DNA of 24,013 bases from IMG/VR virus record IMGVR_UViG_3300037584_002022, positions 1-24,013 of that record, one strand, 5' to 3'. This DNA comes from a virus. Positions 14,146 to 20,933 of this stretch are shown one piece after another (the first letter of the stretch is position 1; every line of letters starts with the position of its first letter). The notes beneath the pieces are model-generated. The model was not told where the DNA came from, searched no databases, and worked only from the letters and a program-made list of their open reading frames with translations. The translations under genes were made by a program, and so were the position numbers.

Positions 14146-15312
14146 ATGCCATTACGTCCACACCAACTTGATGCTCTGGATGCTATGGCAAACCATAATA
14201 AGGGGCAAATCATCGTACCTACAGGTGGTGGTAAAACCATGTGTATGATTGACGATACTGAAAGATCAGGTGGTACTACTGTTGTAGTCGCACCACGCAT
14301 ACTATTAGCAGAGCAACTATCATCTGAGTTCCTAGAACAGATTGATAATGTATCTGTGATGCACGTACACAGTGGTGAGACACCCCATTACTCTTCAACT
14401 AAGTCAGATGATGTTGCTGATTGGGTTTTTCTTAACAGACTATTTGGTAAGAGAAGTTTAATCTTTACTACATATCATTCATTACACAGAGTACAACAAT
14501 CAGGTATTCCTGTAGATACAATTTACTTTGATGAGGCACACAATAGTGTTAATAGGAACTTCTTCCCTGCTACTAAATTTTATGGAACTGGAGGTGCTAG
14601 TAGGTGCTTTTTCTTTACTGCTACTCCTAAGCATAGTCTTACTATCCAAAAAGCTGGAATGAATGATAGAGAGGTGTATGGTGATGTTTTGATTAATGTA
14701 CCAGCACCTAAGTTAGTTGATGAAGGTTATATTCTACCACCTAAAGTTGAGGTGTATAAGAGTCGTTTACTTAGAAAGGATGAGATCTATTCTGAGGTAG
14801 AGTCAGAGCATATGATCGGTGCTATTGATAGATTAGAAGTGGATAAGGTTCTTATCTGTGCTAAGTCTACCAAGCAAATCACTGGTCTTTTATCTGAATC
14901 TGACTTCTGTTATGAGTTAAAGATGCGTGGTTATTCTTGGATGACTATCACATCAAAGACAGGTGCTATTGTCAATGGTCATAAGGTAGGTAGAGATGAG
15001 TTCTTTGAGACTCTTAATGCTTGGGGCAAGGATGATAATAAGAAGTTTGTAGTTCTGCATCACAGTATATTGGCAGAAGGTATTAATGTAAAGGGATTAG
15101 AGGCAGCGTTGTTTATGCGTAATATGGATTACATTACTATCTCTCAAACGATTGGTAGAGTAATTCGTTTGGGAAATGAGTATAAAACACATGGCAAAGT
15201 CTGTGTTCCTGTGTATAATAATGTTGGGATCTCTACTGCTCGTAAGGTTGAGGCAGTTGTTGATACTGTATTCAAGAGGGGTGAACCTGCTATTTCTGTT
15301 ATCACACGATGA
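14146..15312 (+). CDS. Superfamily 2 DEAH-type helicase
   Basis: This 388-residue protein carries the core SF2 helicase motifs: PTGGGKT (25-31, ATP binding), VVVAPRILLAEQ (motif Ia area, 47-57), DEAH (129-132), TATP (158-161) and QTIGRVIR (334-341, motif VI arginines). Such enzymes use ATP to unwind or translocate along nucleic acid. It is short, with little beyond the two RecA-like lobes. The family resembles UvsW-like and restriction-type helicases, but I cannot place it more exactly. I chose ATG 14146 over an in-frame TTG three bases earlier, as it begins MPLRPHQLDAL, a typical Q-motif-like start. Its stop overlaps the next ATG. It may act in phage replication, repair or recombination. Confidence 0.85.
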   Translation: MPLRPHQLDALDAMANHNKGQIIVPTGGGKTMCMIDDTERSGGTTVVVAPRILLAEQLSSEFLEQIDNVSVMHVHSGETPHYSSTKSDDVADWVFLNRLFGKRSLIFTTYHSLHRVQQSGIPVDTIYFDEAHNSVNRNFFPATKFYGTGGASRCFFFTATPKHSLTIQKAGMNDREVYGDVLINVPAPKLVDEGYILPPKVEVYKSRLLRKDEIYSEVESEHMIGAIDRLEVDKVLICAKSTKQITGLLSESDFCYELKMRGYSWMTITSKTGAIVNGHKVGRDEFFETLNAWGKDDNKKFVVLHHSILAEGINVKGLEAALFMRNMDYITISQTIGRVIRLGNEYKTHGKVCVPVYNNVGISTARKVEAVVDTVFKRGEPAISVITR

Positions 15313-15839
15313 ACATCTTTGTAACTAATCCTGATCCACATAAGTCTGCTACTGAGTTACCTGACAAACATGTGGTCAAGATGCCATTAGAGACTTGTCA
15401 GATGCTCTCTATCATATACTCTAAGTGGTATTATGATTGGGGTAAGATACACAAGAAAGATGGTACTGCCTATGCTACAGAGAAGGGTGCTTTCCGTAAT
15501 CATCCATGTACTCAATGGGCAGCAGATAGTATATACAATACGGCATGGTTGATTCAACATGGATGTGCATTATCTGATGAGTATTCCTATCGTTATGGTA
15601 AAGTACATGGATGTGCTGATGCCTTATTTGAGGCAAAGAAAACATTTCATAGATGTGCTGGTGAGGTCATTACTTGTCATTGTATGGTAGAATCATTCAC
15701 AAGGGCAATGCCTGATGAGATCAAAACTGATAGAACTATTGATACCTTTACTGCCTATCAAAAGTATATCAACACTAAACCTTGGGTAAAGGATAACTAC
15801 CTACGCAAACCTGAACGCAAACCTTCTTGGATTCAATGA
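15309..15839 (+). CDS. Conserved phage protein with DKHVVKM motif, unknown function
   Basis: This 176-residue protein starts MNIFVTNPDPHKSATELPDKHVVKMPLE. I recall a phage family with this layout (MNIF...DP...A...DKHVVKM..E..QML) that has no assigned function. It contains many His, Cys and Trp residues (HPCTQWAADS, HRCAGEVITCHC), suggesting a metal site or active site. The DKH segment weakly recalls pyrimidine-dimer glycosylases, but I would not call it that. Its start overlaps the helicase stop (ATGA) and its stop overlaps the methyltransferase start, so all three are coupled. A DNA-related role is inferred from these neighbours only. Confidence 0.7.
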   Translation: MNIFVTNPDPHKSATELPDKHVVKMPLETCQMLSIIYSKWYYDWGKIHKKDGTAYATEKGAFRNHPCTQWAADSIYNTAWLIQHGCALSDEYSYRYGKVHGCADALFEAKKTFHRCAGEVITCHCMVESFTRAMPDEIKTDRTIDTFTAYQKYINTKPWVKDNYLRKPERKPSWIQ

Positions 15840-16798
15840 GAGACACAATTCTATTTGGTGACTGTAGAGACACCCTCAAACAGTTTGATGAGAAGGCGAG
15901 GATGTGTGTTACATCCCCACCTTACTATGGATTGAGAGATTATGGTGGAGAAGATTCGCAGATAGGGCAAGAGCAGACTCCAGAAGAGTTTATTGATGAG
16001 TTAGTCAAAGTATTCAGAGAGGTGAGAAATGTGCTTACAGATGATGGAACTTGTTGGGTTAATGTTGGGGATAGTTACTATAATTACAGGCCAGGTAGAG
16101 GACAAGGATTGGTTAAACAAACAGTCTCAAATACTAAACAAGACTTACCAGATGTGTGTCCTCGTAGAGGAAATAGACTCGAAGGACTCAAAGAAAAAGA
16201 CCTCATTGGAATCCCTTGGATGTTCGCCTTCGCAATGCGAGCAGATGGATGGTATTTGAGACAGGATATTATATGGCATAAACCTAATCCAATGCCTGAG
16301 AGTGTAAGAGATAGATGCACTAAGTCGCATGAGTATATCTTTTTGTTTAGTAAGAACAAGAAGTATTTTTATGATAATGAAGCGATTAAGGAACCAGCAA
16401 AGGATTGGGGAACCAGAGATAGAACTAAAGGTAAGTATCATAATGAAGGAACTGGATTGCAACCACACTCAGGATTGAGTAAGAGTTATCCTAAAAAGAA
16501 TAAGAGATCAGTTTGGAGTGTAACTAATAAACCTTACAGGGGAGCTCACTTTGCTGTATATCCACCCGATCTAATTGAACCTTGTATCAAAGCAGGGAGC
16601 GAAAAAGGTGACATTATATTAGATCCATTCATGGGAAGTGGAACGACTGCTATGGTGGCAAAATCACTAGGTAGAGACTACATTGGATGTGAATTACATG
16701 AGGATTATGGTAATCTAATTCAGAAGAGAGTAGAAGAATATCAACCAGTTGCGGAAGTGACACAATCACCTTTACTTGATGCTATAAATCAGGTATAA
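15836..16798 (+). CDS. Orphan DNA methyltransferase (N4-C or N6-A type)
   Basis: The 320-residue enzyme has catalytic motif IV TSPPYYG (26-32) near the N-terminus and the S-adenosylmethionine-binding motif I DPFMGSGTT (263-271) near the C-terminus. That order is typical of beta-class amino-methyltransferases. TSPPY rather than DPPY leans towards N4-cytosine, although some N6-adenine enzymes share it. IIWHKPNPMPESVRDR and SHEYIFLFSK are conserved segments of this family. I chose ATG 15836, which overlaps the previous stop (ATGA), over an in-frame TTG at 15827. No endonuclease gene is visible in the window, so it may protect phage DNA from host restriction or mark it for another purpose. Confidence 0.88.
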   Translation: MRDTILFGDCRDTLKQFDEKARMCVTSPPYYGLRDYGGEDSQIGQEQTPEEFIDELVKVFREVRNVLTDDGTCWVNVGDSYYNYRPGRGQGLVKQTVSNTKQDLPDVCPRRGNRLEGLKEKDLIGIPWMFAFAMRADGWYLRQDIIWHKPNPMPESVRDRCTKSHEYIFLFSKNKKYFYDNEAIKEPAKDWGTRDRTKGKYHNEGTGLQPHSGLSKSYPKKNKRSVWSVTNKPYRGAHFAVYPPDLIEPCIKAGSEKGDIILDPFMGSGTTAMVAKSLGRDYIGCELHEDYGNLIQKRVEEYQPVAEVTQSPLLDAINQV

Positions 16799-16799
16799 T
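16771..16799 (+). promoter_or_regulatory. Possible sigma-70-like promoter for the pyrE group
   Basis: TTTACT (16771-16776, four of six matches) and a perfect TATAAT (16794-16799) are separated by 17 bp. The -10 overlaps the methyltransferase stop codon, and the 46-aa gene starts 24 nt later. Confidence 0.45.
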
Positions 16800-16822
16800 A
16801 AGTTCATTCAGAGGAACCCCCA

Positions 16823-16963
16823 ATGCGTTGTAAAGTTCAACTCTATGTTGCTGGTACTGTCTTTAATGAAGAGGTAGTAGCAGTCGATTATCAAGAGGCA
16901 AGACAAGTTGCTCTTGCAAGAAACCCTAATGCTAGGGTTGTTTCTGTAACTGCGGTATTTTAA
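16823..16963 (+). CDS. Small conserved phage protein (46 aa)
   Basis: A 46-codon frame starts at ATG 16823, preceded by GAGGAA (16811-16816), and ends in TAA directly before the pyrE ATG. It starts MRCKVQLYVAGTVFNEEVV and continues with an Ala/Arg-rich helix (YQEARQVALARNPNARVV). I recall small cyanophage proteins with the same pattern (VQLY.aG..F.E.V.A....A...AL.RNP.A.V). The predicted fold is a small beta-alpha-beta unit. Function is unknown. Confidence 0.75.
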   Translation: MRCKVQLYVAGTVFNEEVVAVDYQEARQVALARNPNARVVSVTAVF

Positions 16964-17545
16964 ATGGTATTAGAATATGTTGGAGATCTCTTTGATTACA
17001 AACCAAAGGTATTAGAACTTCTTAAGAGAGATGCTTACAAGAAGGGTGAATTTACACTTTCATCTGGACGTAAGAGTGAGCATTATGTAAACTGTAAACC
17101 TGTAACATTAAATGGTAAAGGTCTAACATGGGTATCATGTATGATCTTTGAACATATTGACACTGATGTTGTGGCAGTTGGTGGACTTACACTAGGTGCT
17201 GATCCATTAGTTTGTGGTGTTGCTGCAGTTGGATTTAATGCTTCTACAGGAAAACTTAATCTTGATGCCTTGATAGTTCGTAAAGAACAGAAGGGGTATG
17301 GTGCTAATGCTTGGATTGAGGGCAAACTGCCACCAAAAGGATCTAAAGTAGTTGTACTTGAAGATGTTACTACTACGGGTGCTTCTGCTGTTAAAGCAGT
17401 AGAGAAGTTGCGTGAAGCTGGTTATGTGGTGGATCGTATTATTACCATAGTAGATCGTCAGGTAGATGGTGAGGCAGACACTAACGTACTTGCTGCTAAA
17501 TGTGAACTTATTAGCTTATTTTCTTTGGAGGAACTATACACATGA
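16964..17545 (+). CDS. pyrE: Orotate phosphoribosyltransferase
   Basis: The 193-residue enzyme fits OPRTase, which joins orotate and PRPP to make orotidine 5'-phosphate in pyrimidine synthesis. FTLSSGRKSEHYVNCKPV (30-47) matches the family's N-terminal substrate region. RKEQKGYGANAWIEG (106-120) matches the flexible catalytic loop (compare RKE.K.hG....iEG). VVLEDVTTTGAS (130-141) is the PRPP-binding motif, here with TTTG where many enzymes have TTGG. Length is close to the usual bacterial 200-215. It starts immediately after the preceding stop, and its own stop overlaps the next ATG. In a phage it would raise nucleotide supply during replication, paired with purN further on in the same run. 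Confidence 0.88.
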   Translation: MVLEYVGDLFDYKPKVLELLKRDAYKKGEFTLSSGRKSEHYVNCKPVTLNGKGLTWVSCMIFEHIDTDVVAVGGLTLGADPLVCGVAAVGFNASTGKLNLDALIVRKEQKGYGANAWIEGKLPPKGSKVVVLEDVTTTGASAVKAVEKLREAGYVVDRIITIVDRQVDGEADTNVLAAKCELISLFSLEELYT

Positions 17546-17805
17546 TATTAACACAGAAAGTTATTGATGAAATCCAAGTTGCAATGCGACACACCAAAAA
17601 GAATGGTGATCTTAATTGGCAAAATGGAGATGAGATTGAGGTTCAACTTGCTGGCACATTCGCAGCAGATAAGTTCATAGTTATTAAGAACAAATCTAAA
17701 GATCCTGTTGTATCTACTCCACCACATCCTGATTTTGACTATGAGAAAAAGGAGTGGAAAGGTGGATCTAATTCATTAGGAAGATCAGCAGGGCATAATC
17801 TATGA
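17542..17805 (+). CDS. Small protein of unknown function (87 aa)
   Basis: The ATG overlaps the pyrE stop (ATGA) and has a strong GGAGG (17527-17531) within the end of pyrE. The product is polar: an N-terminal helix (LTQKVIDEIQVAMRHTKK), a beta-rich middle (DEIEVQLAGTF, DKFIVIKNKSK) and a charged Gly/Ser tail. No family is recognised and no membrane segment is seen. Its stop overlaps the following start, so it is part of a coupled run. Confidence 0.65.
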   Translation: MILTQKVIDEIQVAMRHTKKNGDLNWQNGDEIEVQLAGTFAADKFIVIKNKSKDPVVSTPPHPDFDYEKKEWKGGSNSLGRSAGHNL

Positions 17806-17942
17806 GTAATGAACCTCTAACTTCTTACGAAGAGTTTAACTTATGGTTACAGAGTTGTCCATCAAAAGTAAAAGAATATGAGTATAAATCAGATTCTATT
17901 GTTATTACATTTGAAATGAAACTTCAGGGGGATCATGGGTAG
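17802..17942 (+). CDS. Small protein of unknown function (46 aa)
   Basis: ATG 17802 overlaps the previous TGA, and the frame ends in TAG at 17940-17942, overlapping the next gene by eight bases. The 46-residue product is acidic, starting MSNEPLTSYEEFNLWLQSC, with a strand-like end (SDSIVITFEMKL). No family is recognised. Overlap on both sides and the lack of any other explanation for the stretch support it. Confidence 0.6.
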   Translation: MSNEPLTSYEEFNLWLQSCPSKVKEYEYKSDSIVITFEMKLQGDHG

Positions 17943-18213
17943 TAGAACACCTTCAGATTATCGCAAATTTTATCATTGCCCTAATCCAAAGAAACTATCT
18001 CCTAACGGTGGACAACCCGAAGGATATGTGAATAAGGATGGCACATGGGCAGCAATTCCAATTATAGGAAGTGAAACTAAGTTGTGTATTATTCACAATG
18101 GAGAACATATGCACACAGCAAGGAATTACAAGGATGCAATGTCATACATAAAGAAACAAATTTCTATTGAGAAGAAACTCAAAAAGAAAGGTTCATTGGA
18201 GAAGTTTTTATGA
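17935..18213 (+). CDS. Small basic protein of unknown function (92 aa)
   Basis: This 92-residue protein has a GGGG-containing ribosome site (CAGGGGG, 17924-17930) four bases before its ATG. It contains CPNPKKLSPNGGQPEGYV, a beta segment (KLCIIHNGEHMHTARN) and a strongly basic C-terminal helix (YIKKQISIEKKLKKKG). The basic tail would suit nucleic-acid or membrane-surface binding, but no family is recognised. Its TGA overlaps the next ATG. Confidence 0.6.
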   Translation: MGSRTPSDYRKFYHCPNPKKLSPNGGQPEGYVNKDGTWAAIPIIGSETKLCIIHNGEHMHTARNYKDAMSYIKKQISIEKKLKKKGSLEKFL

Positions 18214-18524
18214 GTGAAGATCAAACACCACTTGAAACGTGGAATCGTGCCAAAACTTTATTATTAGAGTCATTGTATAAACCTGACCATCAACTGAGAA
18301 GTTGTGCTTACAATCAGGAATGTAAGGATGAATTGATAGCAATAAGAGATCAGGTGATTGATATGGTTCAATCAATGCCCAATCCTCATGTAGAACCATT
18401 GCCATTTGGTAAGAAGAATAGTCATGTAGAACCTACCATTAATACACCACATGGTGATATTAGCGAGACTCTAATGAGTGGAGCATTAGGAGATTATTAT
18501 ATGACAGAGAAGAGGGAGTATTAA
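18210..18524 (+). CDS. Small protein of unknown function (104 aa)
   Basis: This 104-residue acidic protein is helical in its first 60 residues (PLETWNRAKTLLLESLY, CKDELIAIRDQVIDMVQ) and then low-complexity. A HVEPLPFGKKN/HVEPTINTPHG near-repeat starts around residue 60. It has two Cys at 31 and 37 but no clear metal site. The start overlaps the preceding stop (ATGA). No family is recognised. Confidence 0.6.
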   Translation: MSEDQTPLETWNRAKTLLLESLYKPDHQLRSCAYNQECKDELIAIRDQVIDMVQSMPNPHVEPLPFGKKNSHVEPTINTPHGDISETLMSGALGDYYMTEKREY

Positions 18525-18526
18525 TT

Positions 18527-18778
18527 ATGACTGAAAAGATTGACACTCAAGGAATGAGTGGTGATGCAGTTGAAGGATGTACGGATAATGTATATCCTCA
18601 CGATGAAAATGGAGATCCTATTCTTCCAAAAGCTGAGTTTAAAGAACTACCTATCTTTGATACTAAAGAGAGAGCAGAGTTAAAGGAGATTATGCTAGAA
18701 GCATTAAAAGAGTATCATAGTGTACCTGATTGGCAGAGGAGACACCCTCATTGGACTTTAGATCAGTTTCAAGAATGA
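18527..18778 (+). CDS. Small acidic protein of unknown function (83 aa)
   Basis: The 83-residue product is acidic, with an unstructured start (IDTQGMSGDAVEGCTDNVYPHDENGD limited to about residues 5-30) and a C-terminal helical half rich in Glu, Leu and Lys (ERAELKEIMLEALKEYHS). It ends HPHWTLDQFQE. The ATG is two bases after the previous stop, with AGAGGGAG (18511-18518) upstream. Its TGA overlaps the next start. No family is recognised. Confidence 0.6.
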   Translation: MTEKIDTQGMSGDAVEGCTDNVYPHDENGDPILPKAEFKELPIFDTKERAELKEIMLEALKEYHSVPDWQRRHPHWTLDQFQE

Positions 18779-19041
18779 CTAAGAAACATAGTTATACTAA
18801 TCCAGAAGATAAGTTTGATGCTGCTTATGTTGAGGCACAAGTTACTGAAGGTAAGAAGTATTATGATGAGCAAGGATGGGAGACCACCCCACCCATTTCT
18901 GATAGAGAATGTATCTTTCGGTGTTTAGAGAACTGTATCAATCTTGCTGGACTTGATAAGAAACAAGTCATGAGATTAGCAGAAGACTTTAAGACTAAAA
19001 AAACAGAGTTTGTAAGAAACGAGGAGTATCCAGTATTATGA
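18775..19041 (+). CDS. Small protein of unknown function (88 aa)
   Basis: I chose ATG 18775, which overlaps the preceding TGA, over an in-frame TTG at 18730 that would run deep into the previous gene. The 88-residue product has a Tyr/Asp-rich first half and a helical second half (ISDRECIFRCLENCINLAGL, KKQVMRLAEDFKTKK). Three Cys lie in the RECIFRCLENC segment (pattern CxxxCxxxC), which could bind a metal, but no family is recognised. The stop overlaps the next ATG. Confidence 0.65.
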   Translation: MTKKHSYTNPEDKFDAAYVEAQVTEGKKYYDEQGWETTPPISDRECIFRCLENCINLAGLDKKQVMRLAEDFKTKKTEFVRNEEYPVL

Positions 19042-19619
19042 ATCTTGATTCTATTATAGTTAGTGATTTTTTAGATGATCCCGATAAGGTCAGAGAATCT
19101 TTAATTAAACAGAATGTTGAGTTTGTTATTGATATGCCTGAAAAATTTCCTGGTAAAAGAACTCTAAGGGCAGATGAAGGTTATCAAAAAATGGTGGAGG
19201 AAAAGTTGGATAAAATTCTTCCATTTAAGTGGGAAATGGATATGAGTTCATCAACTTATTGTTTTCAATTATGTTTAGAAGGTGATGAGTCGTGGATACA
19301 TGTAGATCCGACAAAATGGGCAGGTATATTATATCTAACTCCTGATGCACCTAAAGATTCTGGTACTGTAATTTATATTGAAGATTATGATAAGGTCATG
19401 GGAGAAACTATTAAAAAAGTTAAAGAGACTGGAGATAATTCTTTATATACAAGTGTGAGGAATGAAAATGAAATAACTACAGTAGTTGGTAATGTTTATA
19501 ATAGATTATTATTACTCAGAGGATATTATTTACCACATAGAAGTAATATTTCTGGATTTGGAGATTGTTTGGAAAATGGTAGATTAACACAAGTATTTTT
19601 CTTTGATGAGGTAAAATGA
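19038..19619 (+). CDS. 2OG-Fe(II)-oxygenase-like protein (DUF6445 type)
   Basis: The 193-residue protein has a double-stranded beta-helix oxygenase signature: H88-V-D90 (SWIHVDPTKWAGILYL), a distal H167 (YYLPHRSNISGFG) and R182 (NGRLTQVFFF) as the likely 2-oxoglutarate ligand. The blocks WIHVDP.WAGILYL.P..P..SGT and RLLLLRG...H.S correspond, from memory, to the DUF6445 family, whose substrates are unknown. It lies between small unknown genes and purN and overlaps both (ATGA). It could modify a nucleotide, amino acid or protein; the sequence does not say which. Confidence 0.75.
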   Translation: MNLDSIIVSDFLDDPDKVRESLIKQNVEFVIDMPEKFPGKRTLRADEGYQKMVEEKLDKILPFKWEMDMSSSTYCFQLCLEGDESWIHVDPTKWAGILYLTPDAPKDSGTVIYIEDYDKVMGETIKKVKETGDNSLYTSVRNENEITTVVGNVYNRLLLLRGYYLPHRSNISGFGDCLENGRLTQVFFFDEVK

Positions 19620-20140
19620 GACTAGGAATTATGTGTTCTGGCAACGGAACCAACTTCGAGAACATAGTTACAAATCCATTATGTAGTAAGCATGAAGTTG
19701 TGTTGATGATACACAACACTAAACAATGTGGTGCTGTCGCAAGAGCAGCAAAGTTTGGTATTCCTCATGTAAGAGTACCACATAAAGATGAAGATCACAT
19801 GATAGATCTCTTTGAAGCATGGAGAGTAGATCTTATCATACTAGCAGGATATATGAGAGTATTAAAGAATCCATCTAAGTTTCCATGTCCTATCATTAAT
19901 GTTCATCCATCATTACTTCCTAAGTATAAGGGATTACATGCTGTTGAGCAAGCAATGGAGTCAGGAGATCTTGTTAGTGGGTGTACTGTTCACTATGTGA
20001 ATGAAGAATTGGATGGTGGTGAGATAATAATGCAAGGTGAGGTTCCAATATTACCAAACGATAGTGTAGAAACATTAACTAAAGCTATACAACGGAAAGA
20101 ATATGCTATACTACCAGCAGCTATTGATTCATTACAATAA
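19616..20140 (+). CDS. purN: Phosphoribosylglycinamide formyltransferase
   Basis: The 174-residue enzyme transfers a formyl group from 10-formyltetrahydrofolate to GAR in purine synthesis. MCSGNGTNFENI (6-17) is the phosphate-binding start, LAGYMRVL (76-83) and NVHPSLLPKYKG (95-106) are family hallmarks. Catalytic residues N95, H97 and D133 (ELDGGEII) line up with E. coli N106, H108 and D144. It is shorter than the bacterial enzyme (about 212), mostly through trimmed loops and C-terminus, as in other cyanophage copies. The start overlaps the preceding stop. Known from cyanophages as a host-like metabolic gene; here it shares a gene run with pyrE. Confidence 0.93.
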   Translation: MRLGIMCSGNGTNFENIVTNPLCSKHEVVLMIHNTKQCGAVARAAKFGIPHVRVPHKDEDHMIDLFEAWRVDLIILAGYMRVLKNPSKFPCPIINVHPSLLPKYKGLHAVEQAMESGDLVSGCTVHYVNEELDGGEIIMQGEVPILPNDSVETLTKAIQRKEYAILPAAIDSLQ

Positions 20141-20143
20141 ATA
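20137..20143 (+). promoter_or_regulatory. Putative late promoter ATAAATA
   Basis: ATAAATA contains the purN stop codon (TAA, 20138-20140) and lies 22 nt before the ATG at 20166, in the same layout as the motifs at 114 and 9192. Confidence 0.45.
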
Positions 20144-20165
20144 ATCATACCTATTAGGTGTTTTT

Positions 20166-20465
20166 ATGCTATCCACTCAATACCGTTTAAGGTTGGAAGG
20201 AATATGTAAAGATATTGCTTCAGGGAGAGAAGTTAGTCTGGATGATATGATCTGGGCAAATAAGTTATCAAAAGCAAATACCGCAGCAAGAGGTATGTTA
20301 AACACTGCAAGAAAGATGAATCAGACACCTGAAGATTCTTTTCTGAATAGTTTGAATTTAGGCGACCCCGATTCAAACAATCACCGTAGGGGTTTTGGAG
20401 ATCCACAAGATGTTGTGGACTGGTTTCATCAAGATAGATCGGACGATTGGAGGCAACGTGACTAA
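20166..20465 (+). CDS. Small phage protein, paralogue A (99 aa)
   Basis: The 99-residue protein begins with a helical domain (RLRLEGICKDIASG, LDDMIWANKLSKANTAARGML) and ends with an acidic, polar tail (VVDWFHQDRSDDWRQRD). The helical half resembles the next gene's product: both have an IC..I...G..V.L....IW.NKL...N..A pattern. It has no known enzyme motif. AGGTG upstream (20156-20160) and a late-type motif support expression. Function unknown. Confidence 0.7.
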   Translation: MLSTQYRLRLEGICKDIASGREVSLDDMIWANKLSKANTAARGMLNTARKMNQTPEDSFLNSLNLGDPDSNNHRRGFGDPQDVVDWFHQDRSDDWRQRD

Positions 20466-20466
20466 A

Positions 20467-20661
20467 ATGGCAAGAGGACAAAAATTGAAATTGACAGATA
20501 TTATCTGTAGAATCATTACAACTGATGGAACAGTTGATCTTAATGAGAGAATATGGATGAATAAGTTATGTGAGAGTAATGAAGAGGCAAAGCAATTAGC
20601 TGGTGCTATGCTCTGTCCAGACTTTTATGATCCCGATGGGATAGATCCTGCCTTCTACTAG
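20467..20661 (+). CDS. Small phage protein, paralogue B (64 aa)
   Basis: From ATG 20467 the product is 64 residues: MARGQKLKLTDIICRI, then VDLNERIWMNKLCESNEEAKQLAGAM and a short acidic end. It matches the helical half of the preceding gene, and the alignment favours this ATG. A GTG at 20458 is an alternative, since GGAGG (20449-20453) is four bases before the GTG but thirteen before the ATG. A much longer in-frame start at 20395 would overlap the neighbour by 70 bases and is unlikely. Function unknown. Confidence 0.65.
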   Translation: MARGQKLKLTDIICRIITTDGTVDLNERIWMNKLCESNEEAKQLAGAMLCPDFYDPDGIDPAFY

Positions 20662-20708
20662 GCATAAATTTTTGTTACAAAGTAGTTGTTGATACAGACA
20701 CATTTGTA

Positions 20709-20715
20709 ATAAATA
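20709..20715 (+). promoter_or_regulatory. Putative late promoter ATAAATA in the 131-bp gap
   Basis: ATAAATA lies 77 nt upstream of the 46-aa gene at 20793. The gap (20662-20792) also contains an AT-rich inverted repeat (TTTGTTACAAA at 20671-20681 against TTTGTAATAAA at 20703-20713), a possible two-codon leader and a hairpin over the ribosome site. Confidence 0.4.
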
Positions 20716-20739
20716 ATTGGGAGAATTAGAGGGAACAAG

Positions 20740-20790
20740 ATGACCTGAAACTCCTATATCATGTAGTTCAAATTGTAGTTTACGGAGTTT
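20740..20790 (+). promoter_or_regulatory. Leader with two-codon ORF and ribosome-site hairpin
   Basis: GAGGG (20729-20733) precedes an ATG at 20740 that reads Met-Thr-stop (TGA 20746-20748). Just after it, AAACTCC (20748-20754) can pair perfectly with GGAGTTT (20784-20790), which contains the GGAG ribosome site of the gene at 20793. The layout could couple ribosome arrival on the mini-ORF to opening of the hairpin. It is inferred from sequence alone. Confidence 0.4.
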
Positions 20791-20792
20791 TT

Positions 20793-20933
20793 ATGCACAA
20801 CTTAATACCACATAATCAACTGTCATCTGAAGATGACCATGATGATTTACTAGCGGAATACTACGAGTGCTTAATTGACTGCGAAGACACTGCTTCAAGT
20901 TGTAAACGTATCTGTAGGGAGGTTTTAGTTTAG
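20793..20933 (+). CDS. Small acidic Cys-containing phage protein (46 aa)
   Basis: A 46-codon frame starts at ATG 20793, six bases after the GGAG site at 20784-20787, and ends at TAG 20931-20933. The product starts MHNLIPHNQLSSEDDHDDLL, is acidic in the middle and contains Cys at 26, 30, 37 and 41 (CLIDC then CKRIC, two CxxxC pairs). The two pairs could bind a metal ion such as Zn or form disulfides. I recall short cyanophage proteins with a similar start. Its own leader and a following terminator make it a single-gene unit. Confidence 0.7.
   Translation: MHNLIPHNQLSSEDDHDDLLAEYYECLIDCEDTASSCKRICREVLV

Noticed and set aside
14143-15835. Earlier alternative TTG starts for the helicase (14143) and methyltransferase (15827)
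   Set aside because: An ATG a few codons later gives a better start: for the helicase it begins the normal MPLRPHQL segment, and for the methyltransferase it forms an ATGA overlap with the preceding stop, like its neighbours.
4884-18405. Minus-strand open frames (for example 4884-5081, 5226-5468, 8559-8831, 11927-12202, 16084-16468, 17083-17325)
   Set aside because: All lie opposite convincing plus-strand genes, have no recognisable motifs, no proper ribosome sites and odd compositions.
18730-18774. Upstream TTG start extending the 88-aa gene into the previous gene
   Set aside because: The 15 added residues overlap a coding region and the ATG at 18775 forms the usual ATGA junction.
20784-20792. 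GGAGTTTTT read as a terminator end before the 46-aa gene
   Set aside because: The stem would have only seven pairs, a 29-nt loop and mostly AT closing pairs; GGAG is better explained as a ribosome site.
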